Source: Erythrobacter ani (GTDB lineage: Bacteria > Pseudomonadota > Alphaproteobacteria > Sphingomonadales > Sphingomonadaceae). From it: 64,000 bases of DNA. The notes under the pieces were generated by a model that was not told the origin of the DNA, did not search any database, and saw only the letters and a program-made list of their open reading frames with translations. Every line of letters starts with the position of its first letter. The first letter of the stretch is position 1. Positions 44,334 to 54,180 of this stretch are shown one piece after another. Made by a program: the position numbers and the translations under genes. Location: contig NZ_JAGSPB010000001.1 in NCBI RefSeq assembly GCF_019204025.1, forward strand, positions 1,240,001 through 1,304,000, written 5' to 3'.

Positions 44334-44365
44334 AGGGGCGGCGCATTGGCGACCGCCCCTTTTTT
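44334..44365 (+). terminator. Rho-independent terminator after rplT
   Basis: An 8-bp perfect stem AGGGGCGG (44334-44341) with CCGCCCCT (44353-44360) and an 11-base loop runs directly into TTTTT. It ends the rpmI-rplT transcript before the AraC-type gene. Confidence 0.9.
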
Positions 44366-44448
44366 GTTGAGAGGGCTGGAAGTCCGGCCTTGTAGGAATT
44401 TGCCAACTTCCTTGTACAAAACCGTCAATTGCGGCACATGCAACCGCC

Positions 44449-45351
44449 ATGGTCGCACGGAACGCAAATGGCGGAGTCGGTGAGTCGGACTATACGGTTC
44501 GAAGCCACTTCTACACACCGCCGAGCGAGTTCGAGGGCTGCTTCACGACGTTCTACCACCTGTCGCTTCAAGTTGAAGGTGGCGGCACCGTGCAGGATTA
44601 CCTGCAACCTGAATGGGCCAATATTCGCTTCTTCTGCGGCGCCAATCCTACAGCCGAGATTAACGGGTTTAGCGTCGACGGAGCGCGGTTCAACGCAACC
44701 GGGCCGAGTTCGCTGCCATGCCATTTTGAGCTTGGCACCGCAGAGATGTGGGGTATCGGCTTTCTCCCGCTCGGCTGGGCACGCTTCGTCGACACCGACG
44801 CGCACAGCCTCGCCAACACGCTATGGGACGGATCGCAGCACACGGCCTTTGCCAAGTTCGATGGCCTGTCGGAGATTCTCTGCGATAGGGAGGTGACCCG
44901 CGAGGAACAGGTCGCGCACATTGTCGAGACGATGCGTCGCTTGATGCGACCCCACCGTGACGAATCGAAAATCCTGCGCGTGCACAAGGCGCTGGTCGAT
45001 GGCTCATTCCTTGCTGTCAAAGAACTTGCCGATGCGTGCGGCATGAGCATCCGCACGCTCGAACGGGTTTGCGGTCGGTATTTCGGGTTCACCCCGAAAC
45101 GTCTGATGCGTCGCCAAAGGTTCGTCCGCAGCCTGACCACCTTCATGCTGCACCAGGACAGTCGCTGGACCGAGGCAATGGACGCCGACTATCACGACCA
45201 GGCGCAGTTCACTCGCGAATTTCACGAGTTCATGACGATGAATCCCAGCGAATATGCCGCGCTGGATCATCCGATCCTGTCATCTTTCATGGAGGCAAGG
45301 GCCCGGGTCTGGGGCAGCGCAGCGCAGGCGCTCGACGTGCCGACCAATTGA
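44449..45351 (+). CDS. AraC family transcriptional regulator
   Basis: A 300-residue regulator. N-terminal half (1-170) is a divergent sensing domain (FTTFYHLSLQVEGGGTVQDY, MWGIGFLPLGWARFVD). C-terminal AraC HTH pair: LAVKELADACGMSIRTLERV and the second half DYHDQAQFTREFHEFMTMNP. It lacks the same N-terminal type as the AraC protein at 40405-41424, so the two sense different things. Target genes cannot be inferred. Confidence 0.85.
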   Translation: MVARNANGGVGESDYTVRSHFYTPPSEFEGCFTTFYHLSLQVEGGGTVQDYLQPEWANIRFFCGANPTAEINGFSVDGARFNATGPSSLPCHFELGTAEMWGIGFLPLGWARFVDTDAHSLANTLWDGSQHTAFAKFDGLSEILCDREVTREEQVAHIVETMRRLMRPHRDESKILRVHKALVDGSFLAVKELADACGMSIRTLERVCGRYFGFTPKRLMRRQRFVRSLTTFMLHQDSRWTEAMDADYHDQAQFTREFHEFMTMNPSEYAALDHPILSSFMEARARVWGSAAQALDVPTN

Positions 45352-45462
45352 GATAGCGCCGAACCTGGCCCTTCGCCCGGAAAACCATTCGCCACCGCAT
45401 TGCATCTTTGCCTTGTCGGCCATTTGCCGCTAGCGGACGCGCTCATTTGATTGAGCCATGAC

Positions 45463-46581
45463 ATGACCGATTTGACACAACAAAAAAATGAAGCGCTGAC
45501 GGCCATTGCCGCGGCAGCTTCGCTAGAAGCTCTCGACGAGCAGCGCGTCGCGGCGCTCGGGAAAAAGGGCTGGGTGAGCCTCGCGCTGAAAACGCTTGGA
45601 GGCATGAGCCCTGAAGAGCGGCAGGAAGCAGCCCCTGCAATCCAGTCGGTGCGGGCAGAAATTGCCGGCGCAATCGAGGGCAAAAAGGCTGAACTGGAAG
45701 CGGCTGAATTGGAAGCGAAGCTTGCCAGTGAAACGCTCGACCTGACCCTGCCAGCGCCCTTGCAAGCCAAGGGTTCAGTTCACCCTGTGAGCCAGGTCAT
45801 GGACGAGCTGGCGGAGATATTCGCCGACCTCGGTTTCGAAGTGGCGACGGGGCCGGAAATCGAAGACGACTGGCACAACTTCACTGCGCTCAACATGGAT
45901 GAAAGCCATCCTGCGCGCGCGATGCATGATACATTTTACTTCCCGGATGCCGCACCCGATGGCGGTCAAATGCTGCTGCGCACGCACACCTCGCCGGTCC
46001 AGATCCGGACGATGAAAGCGGTTTCCGAGAATTCTCCTGGAGGGGCGCCGATCCGCCTGATCGCGCCGGGGCGCGTGTACCGCAGTGACAGCGACGCAAC
46101 TCACACACCGATGTTTCATCAGGTCGAGGGACTCGTGATCGACCGCGACATCCACCTTGGCCACCTCAAATGGACGCTAGAAACCTTCCTCAAGGCGTTC
46201 TTCGAGCGCGATGATATCGTGCTCCGCCTGCGTCCTTCATATTTTCCCTTCACCGAGCCCAGCGTCGAAGTCGATGTCGGCTATTCGAACGAAGAAGGTC
46301 GCCGTGTGGTCGGCGGATCGGGCGATGATGCAGGCCATGACTGGATGGAATTGCTCGGCAGCGGCATGGTCAATGCGCGTGTGCTCCAGATGGGCGGGTT
46401 TGATCCAGGCGAATGGCAGGGATTTGCGTGGGGTCTCGGTGTCGACCGGCTGGCCATGCTGAAGTACGGAATGAACGATCTGCGCGCTTTCTTCGATGGC
46501 GATCCGCGCTGGCTTGCGCATTACGGGTTTGCGGCGGTCGACCAGCCGACGCTTTCCGCTGGCGTGGGAGCGGGCGCATGA
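45463..46581 (+). CDS. pheS: Phenylalanine--tRNA ligase alpha subunit
   Basis: A 372-residue class II synthetase subunit. N-terminal coiled coil (1-95), then the catalytic core with [19 protein letters not shown] (motif 1 region), [54 protein letters not shown] (motif 2) and [17 protein letters not shown] (motif 3). ATG 45463 chosen; a TTG at 45451 is also in frame. Stop overlaps the pheT start (ATGA). Confidence 0.97.
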   Translation: MTDLTQQKNEALTAIAAAASLEALDEQRVAALGKKGWVSLALKTLGGMSPEERQEAAPAIQSVRAEIAGAIEGKKAELEAAELEAKLASETLDLTLPAPLQAKGSVHPVSQVMDELAEIFADLGFEVATGPEIEDDWHNFTALNMDESHPARAMHDTFYFPDAAPDGGQMLLRTHTSPVQIRTMKAVSENSPGGAPIRLIAPGRVYRSDSDATHTPMFHQVEGLVIDRDIHLGHLKWTLETFLKAFFERDDIVLRLRPSYFPFTEPSVEVDVGYSNEEGRRVVGGSGDDAGHDWMELLGSGMVNARVLQMGGFDPGEWQGFAWGLGVDRLAMLKYGMNDLRAFFDGDPRWLAHYGFAAVDQPTLSAGVGAGA

Positions 46582-48989
46582 AGTTCTCGGTAACATGGCT
46601 GAAGGACCATCTCGAAACCGGTGCCTCGCTTCAGGAAATCACGGACACGCTGAATGCGATCGGCCTAGAAGTCGAAGGCGTCGAAGACCCTGCTGAGCGC
46701 TTGGCTGGTTTCACTGTCGCCAAAGTGCTGACGGCCGAGAAACACCCGGACGCCGACAAACTGCAAATCCTCACCGTTGACACGGGCGAAGGTGATCCGC
46801 TGCAGGTTGTCTGCGGCGCGCCCAACGCGCGGGCCGGAATGAAAGGCGTTCTCGGTCAGCCGGGCGCGATCGTCCCTTCGAACGGTATGGAGCTGCGCAA
46901 GAGCGCAATCCGCGGTGTCGAATCGAACGGTATGATGTGTTCGGTGCGCGAGCTCGAACTGGGCGAAGATCACGACGGCATTATCGAGCTGCCGGATGAC
47001 GCTCCCGTTGGGCACAGTTTCGCCAACTACCACGGTTCCTCCCCGATCATCGACGTCGCGATTACGCCAAACCGTCCCGATTGCATGGGAGTGTACGGCA
47101 TCGCACGCGATCTCGCGGCGGCTGGCCTTGGCGCGCTGAAACCGATTGCGTTTCCCGAATTCACTGCAGAGGGCGCATGCCCGGTCCAAATTCGCACCGA
47201 TGATCCCGAAGGCTGTCCAGCGTTCTATGGCCGGGTGATCAGGGGCGTGAAAAATGGCCCCTCGCCCGACTGGTTGCAGCAGCGGCTGAAGAGCGCAGGG
47301 CAACGCCCGATTTCGCTATTGGTCGACCTCACCAACTACCTGATGCTGGCCTTCGGCCGTCCCGCGCATGCCTATGACCTCGCCAAGTTGACTGGTGCGG
47401 TCGTCGCCCGCCGGGCGAAGAAGGGCGAGCAGGTGCTGGCGCTCAATGAAAAGACCTACACGCTCGATGAAAGCATGGTGGTGATCGCGGACGATGAAGA
47501 AGTGCACGACATCGCAGGCATTATGGGCGGCGAGAATTCAGGTGTGTCCGACGATACGACAGATGTCCTGCTCGAAATCGCCTATTTCGAGCCTGCCCGT
47601 ATCGGCGTGACAGGGCGCAAGCTTGGTCTTGCCTCGGATGCGCGCACGCGGTTCGAACGCGGAGTTGATCCCGCGTTTCTGCAAGACGGGCTCGACCTGC
47701 TCACGGGGCTGATCGTGGAACTGGCGGGTGGTCAGCCGAGCGAGTCGGTCCAAGCCGGTTCGCCGCCGAGCGAGCCGAAAGTTTTGTCGTTTGACACGGC
47801 GCACACCGCCCGGCTTGGCGGAGTGGACGTGCCTGCGGATGAACAGCGCCGTATTCTCGAAAGTCTCGATTTCGCGGTTGGTGGCAACTGGCCAGAAGCC
47901 GGCAAGTTAACCTGCCCGCTCCGCCGTCACGATATAGAAGGGCCAGCCGATATCGTCGAAGAGGTCGTGCGCATTCACGGACTGGACACGGTTGAAAGCG
48001 TTGCCTTGCCGCGCATGGATGGCGTTGCGCGGCCGACCGCGACACCGCAGCAGGCGATCGAGCGCAAACTGCGCCGCGCCGCCGCGGCGAGCGGTTTGCA
48101 TGAGGCGATCACCTGGTCTTTCCTGCCTGAAAACGAAGCCGCGCATTTCGCCGACGGAGGCGATCTTTGGGGGCTGTCGAACCCGATCAGCGAGGACATG
48201 AAGATCATGCGGCCTTCTCTTCTTCCGGGCCTGCTCACTGCTGCCAAGCGCGCTTCGACGCGCGGCAGCGCTTCGGTGCGTCTGTTCGAAATCGGCCGCC
48301 GGTATTTCCGTGGGAGCGATGGCCTCAGCGATGAACGCGCGACGGTTGGCGCTGTGCTCGCCGGGGAAAAGGCCGCGCGCGGCTGGGCGTCCGGAAAAGC
48401 GGCGATGTTCGATGCGTATGATGCCAAGGCGGCAGCGATCCAGCTGCTCGAAGCAGCCGGTGCTCCGGTGGATAATCTGATGGTGATGGACGAGGCGGGA
48501 TCGCAATTTCATCCCGGCCAATCTGCGACCCTGCGACTGGGTCCAAAAAAGGTGCTCGCGCGATTTGGCATGGTGCATCCGGCGACTTTGAGGGCGTTCG
48601 ATGTCGATGGTCCGGTTGCGGCGGTCGAGGTGTTTCTCGACGCCCTCCCAAGCAAGAAGGCACCTAAGGGCGCGAAAAGCTTCGCCCGGCCAAGCTTCGC
48701 ACCACCGGCGTTGCAATCGGTAACGCGCGATTTCGCGTTCCTGGTGCCCGAAGACCTCGCTGCCGCCGAACTGGTTCGCACGGTCAAGGGTGCGGACAAG
48801 GCGAACATTACCGACGTCCGGGTGTTCGATGTTTTCGCGGGGCAGGGCGTTCCGGAAGGGAGCAAATCGGTCGCTGTTGAAGTGACACTCCAGCCGGGGG
48901 AGAAATCCTACAAGGATGCCGATCTGAAAGCGATTTCGGACGCGATTGTCGCTGCGGCGGCAAAGCAGGGAGCGGAACTGCGCGGCTAA
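46578..48989 (+). CDS. pheT: Phenylalanine--tRNA ligase beta subunit
   Basis: An 803-residue subunit of the alpha2-beta2 enzyme. N-terminal tRNA-binding EMAP/OB domain (about 40-150, [20 protein letters not shown]), B3/B4 editing domain ([20 protein letters not shown]), B5 domain ([11 protein letters not shown]), catalytic-like domain, and C-terminal FDX-ACB anticodon-binding domain (about 710-803, [20 protein letters not shown]). Starts four bases before pheS ends. The frame is open further upstream in pheS but is antisense-free shadow there. Confidence 0.97.
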   Translation: MKFSVTWLKDHLETGASLQEITDTLNAIGLEVEGVEDPAERLAGFTVAKVLTAEKHPDADKLQILTVDTGEGDPLQVVCGAPNARAGMKGVLGQPGAIVPSNGMELRKSAIRGVESNGMMCSVRELELGEDHDGIIELPDDAPVGHSFANYHGSSPIIDVAITPNRPDCMGVYGIARDLAAAGLGALKPIAFPEFTAEGACPVQIRTDDPEGCPAFYGRVIRGVKNGPSPDWLQQRLKSAGQRPISLLVDLTNYLMLAFGRPAHAYDLAKLTGAVVARRAKKGEQVLALNEKTYTLDESMVVIADDEEVHDIAGIMGGENSGVSDDTTDVLLEIAYFEPARIGVTGRKLGLASDARTRFERGVDPAFLQDGLDLLTGLIVELAGGQPSESVQAGSPPSEPKVLSFDTAHTARLGGVDVPADEQRRILESLDFAVGGNWPEAGKLTCPLRRHDIEGPADIVEEVVRIHGLDTVESVALPRMDGVARPTATPQQAIERKLRRAAAASGLHEAITWSFLPENEAAHFADGGDLWGLSNPISEDMKIMRPSLLPGLLTAAKRASTRGSASVRLFEIGRRYFRGSDGLSDERATVGAVLAGEKAARGWASGKAAMFDAYDAKAAAIQLLEAAGAPVDNLMVMDEAGSQFHPGQSATLRLGPKKVLARFGMVHPATLRAFDVDGPVAAVEVFLDALPSKKAPKGAKSFARPSFAPPALQSVTRDFAFLVPEDLAAAELVRTVKGADKANITDVRVFDVFAGQGVPEGSKSVAVEVTLQPGEKSYKDADLKAISDAIVAAAAKQGAELRG

Positions 48990-49010
48990 GCCCTGCCGTC
49001 CGAACCATCC

Positions 49011-50543
49011 ATGTCCAACAGGCGCACCTTCGCAATCATCTCGCACCCCGATGCGGGTAAGACCACGCTCACCGAAAAGCTGTTGCTTCAGGGCGGCGCG
49101 ATCCACCTCGCCGGCGAGGTCAAGGCCCGCGGCCAGGCCCGCCGCGCCCGGTCGGACTGGATGAAGATCGAGCAGCAGCGCGGCATCTCGGTCACCTCCA
49201 GCGTGATGACGTTTGAAAAGGAATACGAAGGCGAGACGATCACCTTCAACCTGCTCGACACGCCGGGGCACGAGGATTTCTCGGAAGATACCTATCGCAC
49301 CCTGACGGCCGTAGACAGCGCAGTCATGGTGATCGACGCGGCCAAGGGCATTGAACCGCAGACCCGCAAGCTGTTCGAGGTTTGCCGCCTGCGCAACGTG
49401 CCGATCATCACCTTCGTCAACAAGGTCGACCGGGAAGGTCGCGATCCGTTCGAGACACTGGACGAAGTTGCCGATATGCTCGCGCTTGATGTCAGCCCGC
49501 AAATGTGGCCAATCGGGATGGGCGGCCAGTTCGAAGGGCTGCTTGATTTCGCCAGCGGAGAGGTCAGCCGTCCCGAAGGGCCGTCGAAGGAATTCCTAGG
49601 GACACGTGACAGTGATCCGGAGATCCCAGAGGAATGGGCGGAGGAGGCCGAGCTCGCGCAGGCTGGCTATCCAGAATTCGATCTGGAAGCCTATCGCAGC
49701 GGTGACCTGACGCCGGTCTATTTCGGGTCTGCGCTCAAGAATTTCGGTGTGACCGAGCTGATCGATGCGATTGCCCGATACGCTCCGCCGCCGCGTCCGC
49801 AACCGGCGGGCGAAGCGCGGATTACGCCCGAGCACGACGAGGTTACCGGCTTCATCTTCAAGGTGCAGGCCAATATGGACCCCAACCACCGTGACCGGAT
49901 CGCATTCATGCGGCAGGTCTCGGGCACCTTCAAACGCGGCATGAAATTGACGCCTTCGGGACTTGGAAAGCCGATCGCGATCCATTCTCCGATCCTGTTC
50001 TTCGCGCAGGACCGGGAGATCGCCGACACCGCTGAAGCGGGCGATATCATCGGCATTCCAAACCACGGCACCTTGCGCGTCGGCGATACGCTGTCGGAGA
50101 AAGACGTGGTGCGTTTCACCGGCCTGCCGAATTTTGCGCCTGAAATCCTCCGCCGGGTCCAGCTGAAGGATCCGACCAAGACAAAGCAGCTGCGCAAGGC
50201 GCTCGATGACCTTTCCGAAGAAGGTGTTATCCAGGTGTTCTATCCCGAGATTGGCGCGCAGCACATTGTCGGCGTCGTCGGTCAGCTGCAGCTGGACGTG
50301 CTGATCTCGCGGCTTTCGGCTGAGTACAAGGTCGGGGCTGCGCTCGAAGCCTCACCGTTTGCGACTGCGCGCTGGCTGAAAGGCGAGCAGAAGTTGCTCG
50401 ACGAGTTTGAAAGCTTCAACCGCGCAAATCTGGCCCGCGACCGCGACGGAGACCTCGTGTTCATGGCCAAAAGCCCGTGGGACGTGAACTATCAGGTCGA
50501 AAAGAACCCGGAGCTTACCTTCTCAGCGACGAAGGAACGCTAG
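49011..50543 (+). CDS. prfC: Peptide chain release factor 3
   Basis: A 510-residue translational GTPase that releases RF1/RF2 after termination. P-loop AHPDAGKTTL-like segment SHPDAGKTTLTEKLLLQGG (11-29), switch region RGISVTSSVMTF, DTPGHEDFSEDTYR and NKVDREGRDPFE. Domain 2 and the RF3-specific C-terminal domain (LQLDVLISRLSAEYKVGAAL) follow. Slightly shorter than the E. coli protein (529). Lies 21 bases after pheT. A 5-bp GC hairpin (CCGCG/CGCGG) occurs just after the stop, without a T tract. Confidence 0.95.
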   Translation: MSNRRTFAIISHPDAGKTTLTEKLLLQGGAIHLAGEVKARGQARRARSDWMKIEQQRGISVTSSVMTFEKEYEGETITFNLLDTPGHEDFSEDTYRTLTAVDSAVMVIDAAKGIEPQTRKLFEVCRLRNVPIITFVNKVDREGRDPFETLDEVADMLALDVSPQMWPIGMGGQFEGLLDFASGEVSRPEGPSKEFLGTRDSDPEIPEEWAEEAELAQAGYPEFDLEAYRSGDLTPVYFGSALKNFGVTELIDAIARYAPPPRPQPAGEARITPEHDEVTGFIFKVQANMDPNHRDRIAFMRQVSGTFKRGMKLTPSGLGKPIAIHSPILFFAQDREIADTAEAGDIIGIPNHGTLRVGDTLSEKDVVRFTGLPNFAPEILRRVQLKDPTKTKQLRKALDDLSEEGVIQVFYPEIGAQHIVGVVGQLQLDVLISRLSAEYKVGAALEASPFATARWLKGEQKLLDEFESFNRANLARDRDGDLVFMAKSPWDVNYQVEKNPELTFSATKER

Positions 50544-50581
50544 ACTTGCCCGCCGCGCTGCATCGCGGCATGTGAACGGGC

Positions 50582-51478
50582 ATGAACGGCTACACACCTT
50601 CGCGCTTCGGCCCTACCTCGCAGACCTTCATCTCGCAGCGTTTGCGTCTCAATTACGAAGATTGGGCGACAAGCGCTGCCGATCGCAGCAAACCTCCCCT
50701 TGTCCTGGTTCATGGCGGACGCGATCATGCGCGCAGCTGGGACTGGACTGCGGAGGCTCTGCGCGACGATTACCACGTCATCGCCATGGATCATCGCGGC
50801 CATGGCGACAGCGACTGGGTCTCGGATGGCAATTATTCGGCTGGCGATATGGTGTATGATCTCGCGCAGCTGATCCACCAGCTCGGCGTCGGACCTGTGC
50901 GCATCGTATCGCATTCGATGGGAGGCAATGTCGCGCTGCGCTACGCTGGCATGTTCCCCGACATGGTGACCAAGCTGGTTGCTATCGAAGGTCTCGGCCC
51001 GTCGCCCGAATGGAAGGAAAAGCAGCGCGAAACCCCATATCCGCAGCGCATGGCCGAATGGGTCGAGAAAAAGCGCAAGGCAGCGGGGCGGACCCCGCGC
51101 AAATATGAAAGCATCGAAGCTGCGTTTGCGCGGATGATCGAAGAGAACTCCTACCTTACCGAGGATCAGGCCCGGCATCTTACAGTCCACGGCATCAACC
51201 GTAATGAGGATGGCACCTATAGCTGGAAGTTCGATCCGCACCTGAATGTCTGGGGTGTCGAAGATGTCGCGGACGAATTCATGGAAGCAACCTGGTCGGC
51301 GATCGACTGCCCGACCTTGCTACTCTACGGCCAGGACAGCTGGGCCTCCAATCCGGAGAAGGATGGTCGTCTCGAGCATTTCCGGACAGCACGGGTGATC
51401 GAGTTCGAAAAGGCTGGGCACTGGCTTCACCACGATCAATTCGATAGGTTCATCGGCGTGCTGCGAGACTTCCTCTGA
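50582..51478 (+). CDS. Alpha/beta hydrolase
   Basis: A 298-residue alpha/beta-fold hydrolase. Oxyanion segment VLVHGGRDHARSWDW, nucleophile elbow SHSMGGN (Ser near 107), acid in LLYGQDSWASNP and catalytic His in KAGHWLHHDQFDRF. Helical cap between about 150 and 225. Likely an esterase or epoxide hydrolase-like enzyme of unknown substrate. Shares a likely transcript with the PNPOx-like gene, 18 bases downstream. Confidence 0.9.
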   Translation: MNGYTPSRFGPTSQTFISQRLRLNYEDWATSAADRSKPPLVLVHGGRDHARSWDWTAEALRDDYHVIAMDHRGHGDSDWVSDGNYSAGDMVYDLAQLIHQLGVGPVRIVSHSMGGNVALRYAGMFPDMVTKLVAIEGLGPSPEWKEKQRETPYPQRMAEWVEKKRKAAGRTPRKYESIEAAFARMIEENSYLTEDQARHLTVHGINRNEDGTYSWKFDPHLNVWGVEDVADEFMEATWSAIDCPTLLLYGQDSWASNPEKDGRLEHFRTARVIEFEKAGHWLHHDQFDRFIGVLRDFL

Positions 51479-51496
51479 CACAAGCGGAGACACAAC

Positions 51497-52057
51497 ATGG
51501 CTGAATTTTTCGATGCGCTCGATGCGAAGCATATCGCGATGATCGAGAAGCAGCCCGTGTTCTTCGTCGCGACGGCCGCGCCCGATGCACGGATCAATCT
51601 CAGTCCCAAGGGCTATGATGCGTTTCGCATCCTTTCGCCGACCCGGGTTGCATATCTCGATCTGGGCGGGTCCGGCAACGAGACGCACGCTCACCTCGCA
51701 GCGGATGGCCGGATCACCCTGATGTTCTGTAATTTCGAACAGCCCGCGCTGATCCTGCGCATTTATGGCACGGGGGCGCCGGTGCTTCCGCAGGACGACG
51801 GCTGGGGGGATCTGGCCAGTCGTTTCACGATGCTGCCTGGAACGCGGCAGATCTTCGACATTGCGGTCGAGAGCGTACAGACATCGTGCGGCTGGGGTGT
51901 GCCCTTCATGAGGTTTGAAGCAGAGCGCGAGACCCTGAAAAAAGCGCATCGCCAATTGGAACCGGATGCATGGATGGCGAAGGTCGCGAACCGGACATCC
52001 AGCATCGATGGATTGCCAACCCGACCGACTGAACGTTACATCGCAGGGGATGAATAG
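51497..52057 (+). CDS. Pyridoxamine 5'-phosphate oxidase family protein
   Basis: A 186-residue split-barrel flavin-binding-like protein. FVATAAPDARINLSPKGYDA is the FMN-fold signature, followed by YLDLGGSGNETHAHLAADG and ITLMFCNFEQPALILRIYGT. It is probably an FMN-dependent or FMN-related oxidoreductase rather than true PdxH, whose substrate residues are not evident. Downstream gene of the hydrolase pair. Confidence 0.88.
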   Translation: MAEFFDALDAKHIAMIEKQPVFFVATAAPDARINLSPKGYDAFRILSPTRVAYLDLGGSGNETHAHLAADGRITLMFCNFEQPALILRIYGTGAPVLPQDDGWGDLASRFTMLPGTRQIFDIAVESVQTSCGWGVPFMRFEAERETLKKAHRQLEPDAWMAKVANRTSSIDGLPTRPTERYIAGDE

Positions 52058-52140
52058 CGCATAAAACTTGCGCAAGCGCGGCCTAGCGCGCGCGAATTCC
52101 GCAGCCATTGCCTAAAATCTAACCAAAAGATTAAAATTTG

Positions 52141-52158
52141 TGCACTGCAGTTTGTGCA
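52141..52158. promoter_or_regulatory. NtrC-like inverted repeat upstream of glnK
   Basis: TGCAC and GTGCA flank an eight-base centre (52141-52158), close to the NtrC consensus, which has a seven-base centre. It sits about 50 bases upstream of the sigma-54 -24 element, an upstream-activator position. Half-sites match well; the one-base longer centre lowers confidence. Confidence 0.45.
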
Positions 52159-52208
52159 TGTGCGAACAAACTCCCTGATTCCGTTGCGTAACCCTGTCAG
52201 CTGATAAA

Positions 52209-52224
52209 TGGCACGCCTCTTGCT
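52209..52224 (+). promoter_or_regulatory. Sigma-54 promoter of glnK-amtB
   Basis: TGGCACG (52209-52215), four bases, then TTGCT (52220-52224) match the sigma-54 -24/-12 consensus TGGCACG-N4-TTGCW perfectly, including invariant GG and GC ten bases apart. The start of transcription should lie near 52235, about 37 bases before the glnK ATG. Confidence 0.85.
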
Positions 52225-52226
52225 GA

Positions 52227-52610
<384 letters not shown>

Positions 52611-52626
52611 CAGGGGGACAAGCATC

Positions 52627-53958
52627 ATGAAGCGTACTTTCCTGAAACTTTCCGCCCTTGTCGCTGGTGTCGCCCTGTTTGCGCAGCCTGCGCTCGCAGC
52701 GGCACCGGCTGCCGACGCTGTCGGCGGCGGGACGGCCTATATTCTCAATACCTTGCTGTTCCTGATCGGGGGCTTTCTGGTGATGTGGATGGCAGCGGGT
52801 TTTGCCATGCTCGAAGCCGGTTTGGTCCGGTCGAAGAACACCTCGACACAGTGTCTCAAAAACATCGGCCTCTATTCGATTGCGGGCCTGATGTTCTGGG
52901 TGATCGGTTACTCGATCGCATACCCTGGATTTGCAGAAGGTTCGCTGGGCCTGTTTGGCATTGCGGGCTTTCCTTATGCGATGCAGGGCGTCGGTGAGGC
53001 TGACCTCGATACCGGCTATTCGGTTGCGTCTGACTGGTTCTTCCAGATGGTGTTCTGCGCAACCACCGCCTCGATCGTTTCGGGCACCGTTGCCGAGCGC
53101 GTGAAGATTGTTCCGTTCTTCATCTTCGTTACTGTCCTTACCGGTATCATCTATCCGGTTGTCGTCAGCTGGGAATGGGGCGCTGGCTATCTCGACAGCG
53201 TGCACGGCTTCAGCGACTTTGCTGGGTCCACTCTCGTCCACTCGACCGGCGGCTGGGCGGCTCTCATGGGCGCGATCATCATCGGATCGCGCGCCGGCCG
53301 CTACGGTGCGGATGGCAAGGTGAACGTGTTCCCTGGCGCCAACATTCCGCTTGCGACACTCGGCACCTTCATCCTCTGGCTCGGCTGGTTCGGATTTAAC
53401 GGCGCGTCGCAGCTCGCGATGGGCACTGTCGGCGATGTTTCGGATGTGTCGAAGATCTTCGTGAACACCAATATGGCCGCAGCCGGCGGAGTGGTGGTCG
53501 CGATTATCCTGACGCAGATCCTGTACAAGAAAGCCGATGTTACCATGGCGCTGAACGGCGCACTGGCTGGCCTCGTGTCGATCACCGCCGAGCCGCTCGC
53601 ACCGTCCGTTGGCCAGTCGATCCTGATTGGCGGCATCGGTGGGGCCATCGTGGTCTTCGCTGTCCCGATGCTCGACAAGTTCAAGATCGACGATGTCGTC
53701 GGTGCCATCCCGGTTCACCTGTTCGCAGGTATCTGGGGCACGATGATCGTTCCGCTGACAAACAGCGATGCGACCTATGGCGGCCAGTTTGTGGGCGTTG
53801 CACTGACTGCTGTCTGGGTCAGTCTGGCATCCGCAGTCGTCTGGTACGCCCTCAAGCTGACCATCGGGGTTCGCCCGTCGGAAGAAGCCGAGATTGGCGG
53901 GCTCGACCACGCAGAAATTGGCGTCGAAGCCTATCCCGAATTCGCTCGGACAACCTGA
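52627..53958 (+). CDS. amtB: Ammonium transporter
   Basis: A 443-residue Amt channel: signal-like N-terminus (LSALVAGVALFAQPALAAA), then eleven helices. The ammonium pathway histidines appear in VHSTGGWAALMG and VHLFAGIWGTM. GFAMLEAGLVRSKNT and GWFGFNGASQLAMG are family signatures. Transcribed with glnK under nitrogen control and followed by a strong terminator. GlnK would block the pore when nitrogen is plentiful. Confidence 0.96.
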   Translation: MKRTFLKLSALVAGVALFAQPALAAAPAADAVGGGTAYILNTLLFLIGGFLVMWMAAGFAMLEAGLVRSKNTSTQCLKNIGLYSIAGLMFWVIGYSIAYPGFAEGSLGLFGIAGFPYAMQGVGEADLDTGYSVASDWFFQMVFCATTASIVSGTVAERVKIVPFFIFVTVLTGIIYPVVVSWEWGAGYLDSVHGFSDFAGSTLVHSTGGWAALMGAIIIGSRAGRYGADGKVNVFPGANIPLATLGTFILWLGWFGFNGASQLAMGTVGDVSDVSKIFVNTNMAAAGGVVVAIILTQILYKKADVTMALNGALAGLVSITAEPLAPSVGQSILIGGIGGAIVVFAVPMLDKFKIDDVVGAIPVHLFAGIWGTMIVPLTNSDATYGGQFVGVALTAVWVSLASAVVWYALKLTIGVRPSEEAEIGGLDHAEIGVEAYPEFARTT

Positions 53959-54047
53959 GCATCACGACCTTGGCGGGGGAAGAACTCTCTCCTCTCCCTC
54001 TTTCCCCGCCTCAACGCGTTCCTCCTGCGAACGAACAAACTGACGAT

Positions 54048-54081
54048 GGCCGGAGCGGCATGACCGCTTCGGCCTTTTTTT
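54048..54081 (+). terminator. Rho-independent terminator after amtB
   Basis: An 11-bp stem with one G-T pair (54048-54058 with 54064-54074), loop CATGA, followed by seven T (54075-54081). It lies 89 bases after the amtB stop and ends the glnK-amtB transcript. Confidence 0.92.
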
Positions 54082-54180
54082 GTCGCTTCGGAGGCCAGTG
54101 ACTGCGGGCGCGCGCTCGCTAAACGCGGGGTCGTATTGCCGCGTACCGGACAGGCTCGCGGCTTTTCTGCCCGCGTGGAC

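Noticed and set aside
47907-49502. 531-codon antisense frame across pheT and prfC
   Set aside because: Spans two well-supported genes on the opposite strand and has no family match by eye.
50548-50570. GC hairpin after prfC
   Set aside because: Five-base core stem and no U tract, so not called as a terminator.
54138-54166. 6-bp hairpin followed by TTTT between amtB and the GMC gene
   Set aside because: Stem is short with a 13-base loop and a stronger terminator lies just upstream, so it was not called.
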